From contig JAJQJQ010000040.1 in assembly GCA_028622995.1 (NCBI GenBank), forward strand, positions 310,001 to 374,000: DNA of 64,000 bases, read 5' to 3'. Below are positions 34,351 to 45,400 of the stretch, piece after piece. A program made the translations under genes and the position numbers. Under the pieces are notes generated by a model. It was not told where the DNA came from. It saw only the letters and a list, made by a program, of their open reading frames with translations, and did not search any database. The DNA comes from Panagrolaimus kolymaensis. Its lineage: Eukaryota > Nematoda > Chromadorea > Rhabditida > Panagrolaimidae. Each line of letters begins with the position of its first letter. The first letter of the stretch is position 1.

Positions 34351-34659
34351 ATTTATCTTACAGAAGCAGTTGAAAAGTTTTCAAATATTTAATGTAACTT
34401 CAAACTTCACAGGTTTTTTGTTTTTTTTGATTGAAAACTTTTTCTTTCAATCATTCATTGCACGAAAGAAAAATTTCACCATTCAAGAACACTTAGACAA
34501 GAACTAAAATTTGATTTTCCTTAATTTTTTGTTTCTATCACTTTTTTTTGTTACTTTCGATACATTTTAAAAAGGATATTAAAAAATTCGCATTTTTACG
34601 TCGTTTAATTGCTGCTTCTTCTTTAATCTTAACATTTATTACCATAGCTGTTATTTCAG
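34351..34659. promoter_or_regulatory. Divergent promoter region of PPIL1 and UTP4
   Basis: 309 bases between start codons. The UTP4 ATG directly follows TTATTTCAG, a splice acceptor that would leave no 5' UTR in the exon, as seen with trans-spliced leaders. Confidence 0.4.
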
Positions 34660-37339
34660 ATGAAGAAGGAACTCGAGTATAATTTAGAAGCTTTCGTCGA
34701 ACGCGCAAATATTTATAAAGAAGATGGATTTATTGTAAATGCCTTTGCCGTCAATAATACCATTGGAAAAATCGCTGTTTTAAGAAGACATGATAAGAAA
34801 AAGTAACAGTTATAATATTGTTATATCTTTTTTTAACATTACTTTTAGTGCAACTGAAACTCGAGGTCTTTGCAAAGTTGAATTTTATTCAACAATTGAT
34901 ATGCCTAAAATGTTTTATGAAAAATCTGTGATTATTCAAGATACACTTGTTGAAGGAATCGCTTGGATTATTGGTTCAAACACTTTGGCTTGCGTATGCT
35001 TGGATGGTTCTTTGATAACATTATCTCCATGGTCGACTATTCAAACGGTAATTCTTTTATTTAAAGTTTCTTTAAATATTTAATTTTTTAGAGACATCAA
35101 ATTTCTGCTACACCGTTCTGGTGCATTGCATCGTATTCATCAGAAGAAATTGTAGCTGGAACGGACTCTGGAAACGTATTTTTATTGAAACAAGAACAAG
35201 AAGGTGGTGAAGTTCTTGTAAAACGCCAGTTTAGTGTTGGTACAGATCAACGTTCGCTTGCCATTGCAACTTCAGAAAAGCTTGGACTTATTGCTGTTGG
35301 ATGTCTTGATAAAGTTTACATAATCAATGCCAATTCTCCCGACGGAAAATCATTAACTATTCAAATGCAACGCGAACATCGCCGTGCTACAATTGCTTGG
35401 AGTTTACTTTTTTTGTAAGTTCCGTCATATGTTTTATACTTTTAATACTCCAATTTCAGAGGAACAAATTTACTCATCGGGGATTCTCGAGGAAATGTCA
35501 ATATTTATAATAATTCGAATGGCGCTTTAATTAAAAACATCCAGACTCATCAAGCATCTGTTTTATCTCTAGCCGCTGATGGAGATACCGTATATGCATC
35601 TGGCGTTGATTACCGCATTCAATTAATTCGTCAAGTTGATTGGATAACAATTGGCCAACGGATTATTCATGAAAACGATGTACGTGCTATGGCTTTTGTT
35701 GATAAATGGTTAATTTCTGGTGGAGCTGAGCATGATATTTTGATTTCAAAACAGGTGCCACACGTTTATCGTCCTATCAAATATGTAAGTGCTGTATTTT
35801 TTTGTTCATTATGTTTCTATTTTTTTTAGGTTGATTGGAGCATTTCTGATAAACTCAAGTACCAGTTGATTCCATCACTTTTTACATTGACCATTGTTGA
35901 ACGCCGAAAAAATTCTTTTGATCAAGTAATTCCAGCAAAAACCGTCGGTGTTTCTTCCAAAAACTACGTGTTTGAAAAATCTGCATTGTCTCCAAATGGT
36001 CTTTATGTTATTGCTTCCACTTGTAAAGCTCTTAAAATATATGGTGTTAAGTCTGGTGTTCCTCCAAGAATTGGTAAAATGGTTCAAATTTCTGCTCCTG
36101 GTGTTGTTACATCGATTGTTGCTACAGATAATGCTGCTTTTTATGCAGTTAATGATTTTGAACTTCGTAAAATTAATTATGAAACTAAAGATGATACGTG
36201 CTTATTCAAAACTAGTATGTCACATTTTTTAAACGATCATTATATCATATTATTTTGTTTCAGAAAAAAGTTCAAGTGTTCGTAAACTTCTTTTATCTCC
36301 TAATGGTGTTTTAATGGCGGCTTTGACTTTTCGAAATGAGATAATCATTCTTGATCTTACAAGTAAAAAAATTTCTGAAGACTCGAAAAGCTTTCAACGT
36401 CATACATTCAAAGAACCAATTATTGACTTTTGCTGGAATGATCAACGTGGACTTCTCATTTTGTCTACAACTCGAAATCCTTTTAAATTACTTTTTTTAA
36501 ACGGAAAGATGCAAAATTTTCCAGCTTTTACTTTATTCGAAGAATCCGTTTAGTAAGCCTTTTTTTAGTCTATTCCTTTTTAAATTGTACATTTTTTTAG
36601 TGAAAAAAAGCTTTTTGAATATCCTGTTTCTATTAGTAACATTGTTGATCGACGCCTTATTGTTATAAGTAATCTTCGCCATTATAATGTACTCGAATTC
36701 GATGTAGAGGTTTGTGTTTTTAAATTGTTTCCACTTATTTCGAATTTCTTCGAAATAACTTTTTTTACTCAAATGCTTTAAAAAAGGAGATTACCATTTT
36801 CGGCACAAAAAAAGTTAAAGGGCCTAAAAGACGAGCTGCCGGACGTTGCTTTCATTTTTTTTTTTTGCAAAGCCAATGCTTATTTGGCGATAAATTCAGT
36901 TATGCATCTTAAGACTCATCTTTTTTTTTAGTTGAAAGGATTGGTCAAGTATGAATGTGGACCACCAGAGAATGCTGTTGCTGCCACCGACGCAAAAACT
37001 GGTGACAACGAAGTCGTCAACTTAAAGTCTTCTCGTATGAATCGATTTGTCGGCAATTCAAGACTTACTGCTCAATGGGCCCAAGCTTTGAAAGACGAAA
37101 AAGAAAAAGAAGACGCTGCTGTTGTTAGTGCTCCAACTATAAGAACAAGAGCCCAGGAGCGAAAACTCATGAACGGCCAAGTGTCTACTACTTCTTCCGC
37201 TGCATCCGCTGCTTCAACTAAAGGCGTATTAGAAGAAACTTCATTATTTGGTAAACAACGAATTTTTCTATGTGGAACAGAATCAGAAGCTCCTCCTACA
37301 CAAGTTCCTTTTGTTATCAAACGTTTTAATCGTAATTGA
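34660..37339 (+). CDS. UTP4/cirhin-like WD40 protein (U3 small-subunit processome)
   Basis: Eight exons encode about 725 residues made of tandem WD40 blades: FWCIASYSSEEIVAGTDSGN, GLIAVGCLDKVYIINANSP, NLLIGDSRGNVNIYNNSNGA, HQASVLSLAADGDTVYASGV, and NDVRAMAFVDKWLISGGAEH. The last two match the cirhin pattern H..DVR.MA....LISGG.....L. Further blades are SALSPNGLYVIASTCKALKI and KLLLSPNGVLMAALTFRNEI. UTP4 is a t-UTP subunit that supports pre-rRNA transcription and 18S processing in the nucleolus. The C-terminal 130 residues (NRFVGNSRLTAQWAQALKDE, then Ser/Ala-rich, then QVPFVIKRFNRN) go beyond the usual cirhin end and look lineage-specific. The last intron (36712-36931) is longer than usual and holds an in-frame-looking GC-richer patch. 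Identification is by blade pattern, so moderate. Confidence 0.65.
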
Positions 37340-37420
37340 TTATTTTATTATTATAATTTCTATGATTGTTACATTTGTTGTTGATTTTTGTTATTAAAGT
37401 TTTTTTGTTAAAAAATTTCA

Positions 37421-39430
37421 ATGTGGCCATGGGCAGCCTTTTTATCAACACTTTTTATTAAAAAGATATTCGCTGATTGTGGCAGAGAACAAATAAATGG
37501 GGGTAAAAATCGTCTTGGCTTTCTCACTTCACCTGGATATCCACAAGGTGTGAAATTAAGTTTAGAAAAGTCAAACAAAATTTATTTTTTTACAATAAAT
37601 TTAGGTTATCCTGGCAAACAAAATTGCCTTTTTAATTTAACTGCAGATCCAGGATTTGTTGTACATATCATTTTTGTTGATTTTGATTTAGAAAACGAGT
37701 ATATTCGTTCAGCTCAATGCTTAAATGATTATGTTGTGCTTACAGTTACCGATCGAGAAGGAAAAAAACATATTGGTCCTCGGCAATGTGGTAAACGCCT
37801 ACCAGATCCATTAAAAACAATGCAATCAAATGTTCTCTTAAATTTTGTTTCAATTTACGCTTCCAATAGGCGAGGTTTTAGACTTCAATATGAATTTGTG
37901 CCAGAAGGTTTTTTCTAAAATTAATTTTTGACCAAAAAAGTTTGAATGAAGTTTTTTTTAAGCCCAAGTTCTTCAACCCATTAGTTATTATGGTGATCAT
38001 GATACACGTTGGCGTCGAGAATGTGGAGGCCATAATGATGTTAATGAAATAAATGGCGAAATTTTAAGTCCTGGATTTCCTTCAACGTATCCTCGAAATG
38101 TTAGCTGTAATTGGTTGTTAAGAGTGAATGCAGAAAAGCGAATTTATATTCGCCTTGTACATTTAGAGCTTTCACCAACTATTTGTAAGCTTTTGTGTTT
38201 TTGTTTGAATATTAATGGCTTTTTAAATATGAAAATCACAAACTTTCAATTATTTTAAAATTAAACTACATAATTTGATATTTAAAAATATGATCACGCA
38301 TTTATTTATGTTACAGTAAAATTTATAATTTTTAGCTGAATGTGAGCGTGCATCTCTTTACATCGTGGATGGTTATAAACATGATTTTCATGTAATGGGT
38401 TCATCTAGACGATGGATAGATCAAGCAAATGAAATTAGATTTTGTGGAGGTCAACTTTATTACAAAGACGAAGGAATGAAATCATATCTTTCTCAAGGAA
38501 ATAGGGTTATAATAAAATTTGTTACCCATGATTCACCTGCTGCAGAACAATATATGAAATATGAGGAAGAAGGAAATCCCATTGGATTTAAACTTCTTTG
38601 GACTGAAGTTAATTCTTTGGTAAATGAAGCTGGATCAAAACCATGTGATGGTTTTACATGCAAAGGAGGAGAATTTTGCATTGATGATGGACATAATATT
38701 TGTGCTGAGCGAACTCGACTTTGTATTAATCAATCACTTCAATGCAATGGAATTGGTAAATATTTTATTAATGTAATTTTCATCAAAAAATTTATTTTTT
38801 TCTTTATAGCAAATTGCGCCGAAAATGATAATAGCGATGAACATAACTGTGAGTTAAATAATTCGGGTCAATAAAAATTGTTCTTTTATTTAAGGTTATT
38901 CAAATCATATCATAATCACCGCTGCCGGAGCACTATTGTTGATTCTTTTATTCACCACTTTGCTTGCTCTATTGCATCGAATTGCAATGCGTCGAGAAAT
39001 TCAAAGACGGGTTCAAGAAAGGGCTAAAGCAGTGAAACATTCCATTGATCAACAACGTCGAGAGCTACAAGAAACAAGCAACCACCAACAAAAACCGCCT
39101 GAAACTAATAATGATTTCTCACATCGGTTGAGAAGATTATCGCCTGCATTTTTTACATGGTCTCGAAGAACTTCAGGAGCGGAATCGACAACGCCATCAT
39201 TAACCCTTCAAGAAACAAATTTCAGAGATCCTCAAAGTATTTGGCAATTGCCATTACGAGAATCACCAAGACCACCAAAAGTTCGACTTGAATCTTTACA
39301 AGCTAAAACCCTTCATCGTCGAGGCGCTCCTCTCGCTTTTGATGAAACCCAAGAATGTGGAGAAGTAAAAAATCCGCTTCAAAAACCCACAGAAAAACTC
39401 CTTCGCCTGCCACATTCAGCACTTGTTTAA
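37421..39430 (+). CDS. sol-2: CUB-CUB-LDLa transmembrane protein (Neto/SOL-2-like)
   Basis: Five exons encode about 575 residues. A signal peptide (MWPWAAFLSTLFIKKIFA) is followed by CUB1 (CGREQINGGKNRLGFLTSPG through FRLQYEFV). CUB2 is RECGGHNDVNEINGEILSPG, then WLLRVNAEKRIYIRL, then a long C-terminal half ending IGFKLLWTEV. An LDL-receptor class A module follows (CDGFTCKGGEFCIDDG to CAENDNSDEHNC); its last Cys is built by splicing AACT|GTTAT. One transmembrane helix (IIITAAGALLLILLFTTLLA) leads to a 150-residue basic cytoplasmic tail. Two CUBs + LDLa + TM is the plan of vertebrate Neto1/2 and worm SOL-2, auxiliary subunits of ionotropic glutamate receptors. The gene starts 81 bp after the UTP4 stop, suggesting an operon or very tight packing. 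Other CUB receptors (LEV-10, SOL-1) have more CUBs. Confidence 0.7.
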
Positions 39431-39526
39431 ATAAATGCCTGTTTAAATAAATGCCTTTTTTCTTATCATCCTGCCAATAAATAAATATACTTTATTTTTA
39501 TTCCTAATCAAATTTTAAAGCTATAG

Positions 39527-41097
39527 CTAACGATTCATTAATTTTTCAATTTCATTTGAACCACGAACACATGTTGTTGTAAGCACTTCAGATCCAGTTT
39601 TTGTAACCAAAACATCGTCTTCAATTCTAAAGCCAATACCTTGAAATTCTTTTCTAACCTTTTCAATTCCCTTTCGAACATAAATTCCTGGTTCCACAGT
39701 AATGATGACATTAGAGAGGACTTCAATCGAACGAGAAACACTAAAAGTGTCATGAACATCCATACCAAGATAATGAGAAATATGGTGAGGACAGAGTTGT
39801 CCGTCACATATCTAAAATATTTATCATTGTTTAATTAAAAATTCAAACTATTATAGCGTAATTATTTGAACTTACATGTAAAGCATCTTTTTCATTAACA
39901 TCTTTTTCAAAAAAATGAGCTTCAATTAAATGTTTTGCCATGGATCGAAGCATTGCAAAATAGAGATCATTCAATTTTAATGGTCGAACATTTTCAACAT
40001 AATTAAGGCAATCTAAATTTGAAACTCAGTAAAATTTAAAAAATAAGATGGAATGAATATCCAACCTGTTTGAATCATTTCAAGAGCATCGTATAAAACT
40101 TTTTGATGTTCATTGAAATATCCACTAATTGGAAAACATCGAGTTATATCAGATACATAACCATTAAAATCACAACCAGCATCAACGAGAACGCAATCAT
40201 TTGGTGAAATATCCTAAAATAAAGTAATAAATACCAAAATACAATATTGAAGTTAAAAAAAATACCTGATCTGCATCAAGATAATGAATTGTTTGAGCTC
40301 TTTGTCCACTAGCTACAACTGGTGCTGAAAAAATTTATTATAATTGATTAAATTTATAAATCTAACATACGGTAAGCAGATCCAAAAGCTCCACGGCGTC
40401 GATATTCATATTCCAATCTTCCACTTAAATGTGCTTCATTTGGAGCCATTTTGCTTTCACGAATCATTGTGTTGATTGCTGCTGATCCAATTCTACAAGT
40501 TTCCCGCATCATTTCCAATTCTGCTGAACTTTTCCTCCATCTAATTTTATCTACCATAGGTATTAATTTTATATTAGGTCTTTTCACAATTTCTTTCAAT
40601 AAGAGCGAATCTTTGAAGTCATCTAATTCAGCAAGAATATGCTTATCACCAATATCTTTTACAATAAAGCTTTCAAAATCTTTCACACTGAGAACTTCAT
40701 CAACACCAGAAAGTTTTTGAAGGTCAGCTGAAGAGTAACGTTGGCCATCCCAAAGAGCGCTATGATCATCAATATCTTTAGTAAAAAGAACAGATTTTTT
40801 GTTAGTGATATACAAAAATTGATCAGCAACATTGACACCACAGAGATATCGGAAATATGAAGATTGTCGAAATGGATGAAAAACGTCTGGAGCATAACAA
40901 AAACGATTTGCGCCTTTAACAATAGCAGCAACAGATTTACCATAAGTTGAAGGAAATTCTGATTCAGCTATATGAAGTAAGGATGCTCTTCTCGATCGAA
41001 ATTCATCACTTGTGATTGATAACGGTTTGTGCGAAAAATGACGAATTCCATTATTTCTTAAAGGCTGAAGCATCTCTACAAATTCAAGTTTTAACAT
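39527..41097 (-). CDS. Xaa-Pro aminopeptidase 3 (XPNPEP3/ICP55 family)
   Basis: About 445 residues in five exons. This is an M24 metalloprotease that trims N-termini of imported mitochondrial proteins. The N-terminal region after MLKLEFVEMLQPLRNNGIRH looks like a mitochondrial presequence. The creatinase-N part contains YAPDVFHPFRQSSYFRYLCG (the FRQ.S.F.YL.G block). The catalytic part shows NDCVLVDAGCDFNGYVSDIT (first two metal Asp residues), CPHHISHYLGMDVHDT (metal His and substrate HYLGMDVHD), VIITVEPGIYV (metal Glu) and GFRIEDDVLVT (last Glu). All ligands are present. The upstream in-frame ATG at 41145 would add 16 hydrophobic residues, so the start is a choice. It lies 140 bp downstream of the DHRS4-like gene on the same strand. 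Confidence 0.9.
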
Positions 41098-41237
41098 AAT
41101 TTTTACTCTGACCAAAAATGTAACAAAAATAAGGTAAATAACCAATAATGCACAGTTTACAAAACCAAAATTTATTAATACATTACTTTATTACTATTTT
41201 ACAACTACACAACTAAAATGAGATCATAAAGATATTA

Positions 41238-42202
41238 TTAAATGCGAACGCTAACTCCACCAGATATAACACAATTTTCTCCAGTAATATATTTAGCTCT
41301 ATCCGAAGCTAGAAATTCAACCAGTCCTAAACATTCCGTGTTCTTTGGTACCCTTCCTAATGGAATCATTTGAGCAAGTTGAGAAATACGAGCTTCATCT
41401 TTTTCATTTGACCAAAATGCTCCGCTTCCATCATCACGCATCATTCCAAGAGCACATGAATTAACACGAATATTCTTTTTTGCTAAATCCATAGAAGCAG
41501 TTTTTACAATTCCCAATAGCCCTGTTTGAGCTGCAGAATATAAGCCAATTTCTTCAAAAGGAGAAAATGCAGCAAAAGAAGTTAAAAAGACAATTGAACC
41601 GCCATTGCTTAAACATAAAATGTCAAATACATAGATAAGTAACTTAATAAACAAACCTTGATTTTGATAAAAGATTCACAGAGTCTCGCAAAAGTTTGAA
41701 AGGAGTTGTCAAATATTTGGAATAAACCTAAAAAAATAATAAAAGTTTTAAATGGATTTCAAATTTACTTCATCAAATTGCATTTTTGTTGCATCAATAA
41801 TTTCTCCTTTTACAGTATTTGATGGATTGTTTATAATTAAAACATCTAAGCCATTGAACTTGGTTTCAACCTAAATTTTAAAGATATAATATTTACAACT
41901 TAGAAAAAAGAGTGAACCAACTTCTTCAAAAAGTTTTTTCCTTTGCTCATTAACAGTAACATCGACCACAGCTCCAGCAACATTTAATCCTAATTCTTTA
42001 AGATCATGTACAGACTTTCGAAGCTTTTGATCATGTGGATCCTGAAATCAGCTATTAATTATGGACTAACAAAAAAAAGATCTCGTTTTACCGTTACAAA
42101 AAGTTTGGCACCAGAAAAACCCAAACGTTGAGCAATTGAATATCCTAATTTGGTGGAAACATTTGTTATGAGAACTGTTTTGCCATTTAATAAAATAGTC
42201 AT
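41238..42202 (-). CDS. DHRS4-like short-chain dehydrogenase/reductase, probably not catalytically active
   Basis: Five exons encode about 260 residues of an SDR closest to DHRS4: GGSIVFLTSFAAFSPFEEIG, IVKTASMDLAKKNIRVNSCA, IPLGRVPKNTECLGLVEFLA, and SDRAKYITGENCVISGG near the C-terminus. The key SDR positions are altered. The TGxxxGIG nucleotide loop reads TNVSTKLG (first two glycines lost). NAA reads INNPS. The catalytic Asn region DINV is replaced by YSKYL. YxxxK reads YSAAQ, with Gln in place of the catalytic Lys, while Tyr is kept. Otherwise the fold is full length and open across all introns, so this is not a decayed pseudogene but a candidate pseudoenzyme or an enzyme with changed chemistry. 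DHRS4 reduces retinal and other carbonyls in peroxisomes. The last residues SVRI are a weak PTS1-like end (SRL in human). Confidence 0.8.
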
Positions 42203-42476
42203 AGTTGTAATTTTAAAAAAATGTAAAAAGCAGAAAAACAGCAAGCTAAAAGGTTTTTAACAAAAATTTTCGTTGAACTTGTGGATGAGCTCTTTCGTGG
42301 TGAAAGTTTTTTGCTCGCTTCCTCTTCTCTCGTTTGTTTACGATATCAAAAGATTCAGAATCTCTTTGTTTTTCATTTCTTTTTTCTTCTGTTGCTTTCG
42401 CTTTTTACATTACGTGTTTTTATGATTTTCAATTAATTAACTTCGGAATAATAATATTTATTTTTTTAGTAACATC

Positions 42477-45400
42477 ATGAACGATCAAATGGCCGACAAT
42501 CTCGATGAAGCGTTTGCCAAACTCTTGAGTATTTGGGCTAATTATTTCGACGATGATCCAATGAAATTTTTTGCTGCTTCTCGTCCCTTGGTAAATGAAT
42601 TTATTAGCCGATATGATGAAGCTGAAAACGCATTAATGTAAATTTTTCTTCTTATATTTTTAGCTGTTAAACTTCACATTTTAGGCTTAATTCATCCTCC
42701 AACAACGAAATTCCATCTGTTGCTCTTCTTGAACCTGATGTGTATGTCATTGATTGTCTTTTATTTTTTAACAACATATTTTAGGAATGATGCTGTTAAT
42801 GAAAATCTTTCATTCCAAGAAAATCCCAGTGATCAAGTACCATCGAATGATATATTCGAAACTGAAAGGTATGTTTATTACCTTTGCTTTTTAAACTAAA
42901 ACAACTTTTTCAGTGTTTTGCGAGCTAATGGTGATATCAGTAACTCCTCAATTCTTCCTGTTAACCGAATTGAAACTTTAAACCTTAAAGAAAGTGAAGC
43001 TGACGTGACTCCCATTTGTTCGTTGGACGTAAATCAGAATGCTAACATAGAATGTAGCGACGTTGACTCTTGTCTTTCTTTGGTTAATGAACGTCTTTCG
43101 TCTGAAAATGGTGCTGGAACATCTTCTGAAGCTAATGATAAGCATGATGATCACCACATTCTTACTCCTGAAATTGAGGCATCCTGTTTTATGTTACTTC
43201 ATACGTAACTTTTTATTTTTAGGCTATATCTAATGGAACTGAATCAAAGTTTTCTTGTGATGGCTCCCGTAAAAGGCGATTTATTGCAACAGAAACTCTT
43301 ATTCCTGAACCAGTCATAAAAAGAGTTCGATTCTCAGATTTTCTTCTTGCTCCTATAAATCCTGCATTATCACTTTTTGGTACCTCTGCACCTTCAAGAA
43401 CTGATTCAATTGCTGTTATTCCCGCTGATGGTGTAGCATCTTCTAAAACCAATGAAGCTGGAATGGTTGAGCTATCTGATGATAATAGTGTTACGAATAG
43501 TCCTGAATCAAATGATATCGATGTTGTTCAAAAAACTTCCTTGTGTGAAGTTATGAAAAATACCGCAGTTCATGACGATACTCATTTAACCACTGATTCT
43601 CTTTCTCATGAAACGCTTTCTGTTGAAGAACCTATGGAGCTTGATGAAGAAAATGATACTGGAAATCTTACGAATCCTGACTCTACTCCTTCCAACATTA
43701 AGCTGAATGAGAATCAAGATACTGATGTAAACGAAGCTTTATCAACTTCTGATGATCGACGTATTCAAACTTTGTCTTCTTCTGACGATGTGTTGGAAAT
43801 TCCACCAATTATGCCTGCTTACTTTCCTTCATTGTTTGGACGTTCTGTAAAAAAAGAAGTTTCACCATTGGAATCGCCCGAAAAATTCGTTGGTGTCTAT
43901 AAAACTCTTTACAAAGATTTATTACCCGCTAGCGAAGAAAGCTCTGATGATATTGAGGGAGTCACGGCATCGTAAGTCTTTATCGTTTGTTACCTTACTA
44001 TAAGTATTTTTTTAGAAGCGTTGAACCATCTGGAAGAATTACAACATCATCCCATATTATTTCTGAAAGTCATTCCGAACTTACGAATGATAACGACACA
44101 TTTATGTCAAATGTTAAAGATGCTTTAGAAATCGTTTGTTTTTTTGTTTTCTTTTTTTAAGATTTAAACTTTTGTTTTAGAACGATGTTGTATTCAATAT
44201 TCTTAACACAATTTCCTCTCAATTTGAAAATGGTCCTAATGCAACAGTTTTGTCTCCAGAAGCTCCCCATGGAATGGCAACTCAAAAAGCTATTTTTCCA
44301 GAAGTAGAGATTAATGTCGTAAGTATTATTTATTTTATCACTTTTGTTAAAATTTAATGTTTAAGCGAACATCTTTGGACAATCTTTTACAAGAAGTTGA
44401 ACAACCTCATCCAGATATTTGCAATACTATTGAACATGGAAATGAAATGGGCTTCAATGATGTTGATAATACTTCACCTGATGTCCTCAATAGCGACGAA
44501 CAATATATTGTTTTACCAGAAATTGAAAATATTAATGATTCTACTGCATCCTACCATCTTAATGTATGAATTTTTATTCTCTTCTCAAAATATATTTTTT
44601 TTGTAGCTTTCTGAAATAAATTGTGAAGCACCTGTAGCTAATATCGATAATTCTGATAATGATGCCAACATCATTGTTGAATTTCCTGAAGATTCAGTTT
44701 CTCTTCTAAGCGTTTCACCATGTGATGGCGCAACTGAACAAGCAGGTTTACATATTAGTGAAGTTGATGCTGAAACTGTCAATGAAGACCCTGATTCTGT
44801 TCGTATGGATACCGATGTAAGGGTGTGATATTTTAATTTTTAAACCATGTGATTCTTTTAGGGAGGACATGGAGATGCAGAAAATGTATTTTTGGGAAAG
44901 AAGTCATCTTCAAATCGAAGGCCGTATATGGTTCCATTAAAAACTCCTGATACTTATTTAGTTGTTGGAAGAAATGATGGTGCTTCTGAACATTTTATTC
45001 CTATTTTGCAACAGTCGCAAAAAGCTGCAAACGGTGATGTAAGTAGATTTAAAAAAACATTTTATTTATTTTTTGTATAATATTTCTCTTTAGACTGGTG
45101 TAAAGGAGCCAATTTTACCCTATGCTCTAAGAGAAATTAATGACATTAAACCAACTGGTGATTCGAAAGCTGCTTTTAATGAAGCTGTTAAAAATTTTGC
45201 TCCTAATAATCAACGTGTTTCTATGAACGATATGGTTGCTCGACATAGTCAAGCAGTTAATGAAATTATTGTTCTTGATGATGATGTTGATGGTTTGTCT
45301 TTTAAATTTCATTTGCTAAAAACCTTTATTTGTTTTAGACGATTTTGATCGAAGAGCCCAGGAAATTATTCTTGATACTGATGCCAATTCTTCTGATCCA

